From the NCBI GenBank assembly GCA_004144935.1, contig SDZP01000208.1:1-6346 (forward strand): a stretch of DNA of 6,346 bases, read 5' to 3'. This DNA comes from Caulobacteraceae bacterium (GTDB lineage Bacteria; Pseudomonadota; Alphaproteobacteria; Caulobacterales; Caulobacteraceae). The position numbers and the translations under genes are program-made. Shown here one piece after another: positions 5,390 through 6,346 of this stretch (positions are counted from its first letter, which is position 1; each line of letters starts with the position of its first letter). Under the pieces are notes generated by a model. The model searched no databases. It was not told where the DNA came from and saw only the letters and a list, made by a program, of their open reading frames with translations.

Positions 5390-6199
5390 ATGGCGGTAGA
5401 GTCCATCAGAGGGGTCGTCGAATCGGCGATCCAGCGGGCGTCCGAGGCGACCGGCGTCGATTTCAGCTTCCTGCTCGGCACGGCCAAGCGGGAGAGCGGA
5501 CTGCGGCCCAACGCCAAGGCGCCGAGCTCGTCAGCCGCAGGGCTTTTCCAGTTCATCGAGCAGACCTGGCTGTCGACGCTGAAGCAGCACGGCAGCAAGT
5601 ACGGCTACGCCCGCTATGCCGACCTGATCACCCAGGGCTCGGACGGCCGCTACCGCGTTGCCTCGCCCGAGGCGCGGACGGCGGTGATGAACCTGCGCTA
5701 CGATGCGCGGGCGGCGTCCCTGATGGCCGGCGAGCTGACCAGCGACCACGCCGACTACCTGCGCGGCCGCATCGGCCGCTCGGCGACGGCGGGCGAACTG
5801 TATGCCGCGCACTTCCTGGGGCCGAAGGGCTCGGCCCGGCTGATCGAGGCGGCGCGGATGCAGCCGGGGGCCAGCGCCGCCGGCCTGTTTCCCGACGCGG
5901 CGGCGGCCAACAGGACCCTGTTCTACAAGGCCGGTCGGCCGGTCAGCGTGTCCGAACTCTACAACAACCTGACCGCCACCGGCGGCGCGGCCACGGCGCT
6001 GCGGGAGAAGACGCCGGAGCGCGATCAGGGCTTCCTGCAGTATGCCGCCCGGCGAGGCGACCGGCAGGCCGAGGAGGACGCGCTGGTGGCGCTGATCCTG
6101 CGCGGCTCGCAAGGGTCGGAAGGACGGGGCGGTGGTTCCGGCCTGGCCGGGTCGGTGTTTTCTTCCGAGATGTTGCGGGTGCTTTCGGACTCCCGCTGA
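5390..6199 (+). CDS. Lytic transglycosylase, SLT domain, no evident signal peptide
   Basis: Predicted murein lytic transglycosylase of 269 residues that cleaves the MurNAc-GlcNAc bond of peptidoglycan to leave 1,6-anhydro ends. The SLT fold is at the N-terminus: LLGTAKRESGLRPNAKA (28-44) with catalytic Glu35, then the conserved SSSAAGLFQFIEQTWL block (46-61), and later GELYAAHFLGPKGSARLI (135-152). The C-terminal third (about 200-269) is charged, Gly/Ser-rich and unassigned. The N-terminus MAVESIRGVVESAIQ is not a signal peptide and there is no transmembrane stretch. An in-frame TAA at 5363-5365 rules out a longer N-terminus. No proper Shine-Dalgarno lies before the ATG; GGGG ends one base before it. 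With the CtrA box about 30 bases upstream, transcription may start at or near the ATG. In alphaproteobacteria such enzymes assist flagellum or pilus insertion (PleA in Caulobacter is a known case); a link here is inference. A phage-endolysin origin is possible, but no phage genes are nearby. Confidence 0.93.
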   Translation: MAVESIRGVVESAIQRASEATGVDFSFLLGTAKRESGLRPNAKAPSSSAAGLFQFIEQTWLSTLKQHGSKYGYARYADLITQGSDGRYRVASPEARTAVMNLRYDARAASLMAGELTSDHADYLRGRIGRSATAGELYAAHFLGPKGSARLIEAARMQPGASAAGLFPDAAAANRTLFYKAGRPVSVSELYNNLTATGGAATALREKTPERDQGFLQYAARRGDRQAEEDALVALILRGSQGSEGRGGGSGLAGSVFSSEMLRVLSDSR

Positions 6200-6289
6200 T
6201 CGGCGAGCGCTTAGGCGGAACGTCAGCGGCCCGCACCCGTTTTGGTTGTCTCCCGGCCACAGGCCGGCGCAGCGCTGAAGGCCCTGACG
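6200..6289. other. Short intergenic region with a GC hairpin
   Basis: This stretch contains a perfect 6-bp stem with a 3-base loop, CCGGCC-ACA-GGCCGG (6253-6267). No T-run follows on either strand, so a classical terminator is not supported. The last bases carry the ribosome site of the next gene (GAAGG, 6277-6281). No promoter is clear, so the following gene could be co-transcribed with the transglycosylase. Confidence 0.4.
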
Positions 6290-6346
6290 ATGACCGAAAA
6301 ACCCGTTGCCCCCAAACCCGCCCCGCCGACAGACACGGCCCATGAG
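6290..6346 (+). CDS. Start of an unidentified protein, cut by the window end
   Basis: An ATG at 6290 is preceded by GAAGG at eight bases and opens a frame of 19 codons that is still open at the window end. The visible residues (MTEKPVAPKPAPPTDTAHE) are Pro-, Lys- and Ala-rich and look like a flexible soluble N-terminus; there is no signal peptide in the part seen. No family can be assigned. The same strand and the 90-bp gap suggest it may follow the transglycosylase in one transcript. Confidence 0.5.
   Translation, partial: MTEKPVAPKPAPPTDTAHE

Noticed and set aside
6253..6267. CCGGCC-ACA-GGCCGG hairpin as a transcription terminator
   Set aside because: No T-run follows on either strand, and the stem is only 6 bp in GC-rich DNA where such palindromes are common.
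5326..6345. Long plus-strand frame overlapping the transglycosylase
   Set aside because: The alternative frame is Arg/Gly-rich without motifs, while the 5390 frame has a complete SLT domain.

Overview
The window is very GC-rich, densely coding DNA from what is most likely an alphaproteobacterium of the Caulobacterales (Caulobacter/Phenylobacterium/Brevundimonas type). The support is: strong GC bias at third codon positions, a TonB protein with the Cys-containing C-terminal domain that I associate with this group, and one perfect CtrA-type box (TTAA-N7-TTAAC) in the only AT-richer stretch. The order-level placement is inference; no rRNA or marker gene is present.

Layout. (1) 58-1722 (+) is the C-terminal part of a TonB-dependent outer-membrane receptor; its signal peptide, TonB box and most of the plug lie outside. 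The first 56 bases are an exact reverse complement of 115-170, so the left end looks like a fold-back (probably an assembly or library artefact) and not true upstream sequence. (2) 1712-2233 (-) is a stand-alone CinA C-terminal-domain (PncC-type) protein that overlaps the receptor gene tail to tail by 11 bp. (3) 2334-3329 (+) is a ThiO/DAO-family FAD amine oxidase. It is translationally coupled by TGATG to (4) 3329-4498 (+), an acyl-CoA dehydrogenase. (5) 4502-5221 (-) is an energy transducer TonB, converging on the dehydrogenase with only 3 bp between stop codons. (6) 5222-5389 is a divergent regulatory region holding a structured tonB leader and the CtrA-type palindrome. (7) 5390-6199 (+) is an SLT-family lytic transglycosylase without an evident signal peptide. 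(8) 6290-6346 (+) is the first 19 codons of an unidentified gene cut by the window end.

The genes do not form one pathway. The receptor and the TonB protein belong to the same type of machinery (energised outer-membrane uptake) but are separate transcription units about 2.8 kb apart. The oxidase/dehydrogenase pair is the only clear operon. The transglycosylase is probably cell-cycle regulated through CtrA, which would fit cell-wall remodelling for polar organelles or division. I see no tRNA, rRNA, CRISPR array, insertion sequence or phage module. I do not see a clearly new biological system; the most informative signals are regulatory (the CtrA box and the tonB leader fold) and the fold-back at the left end.
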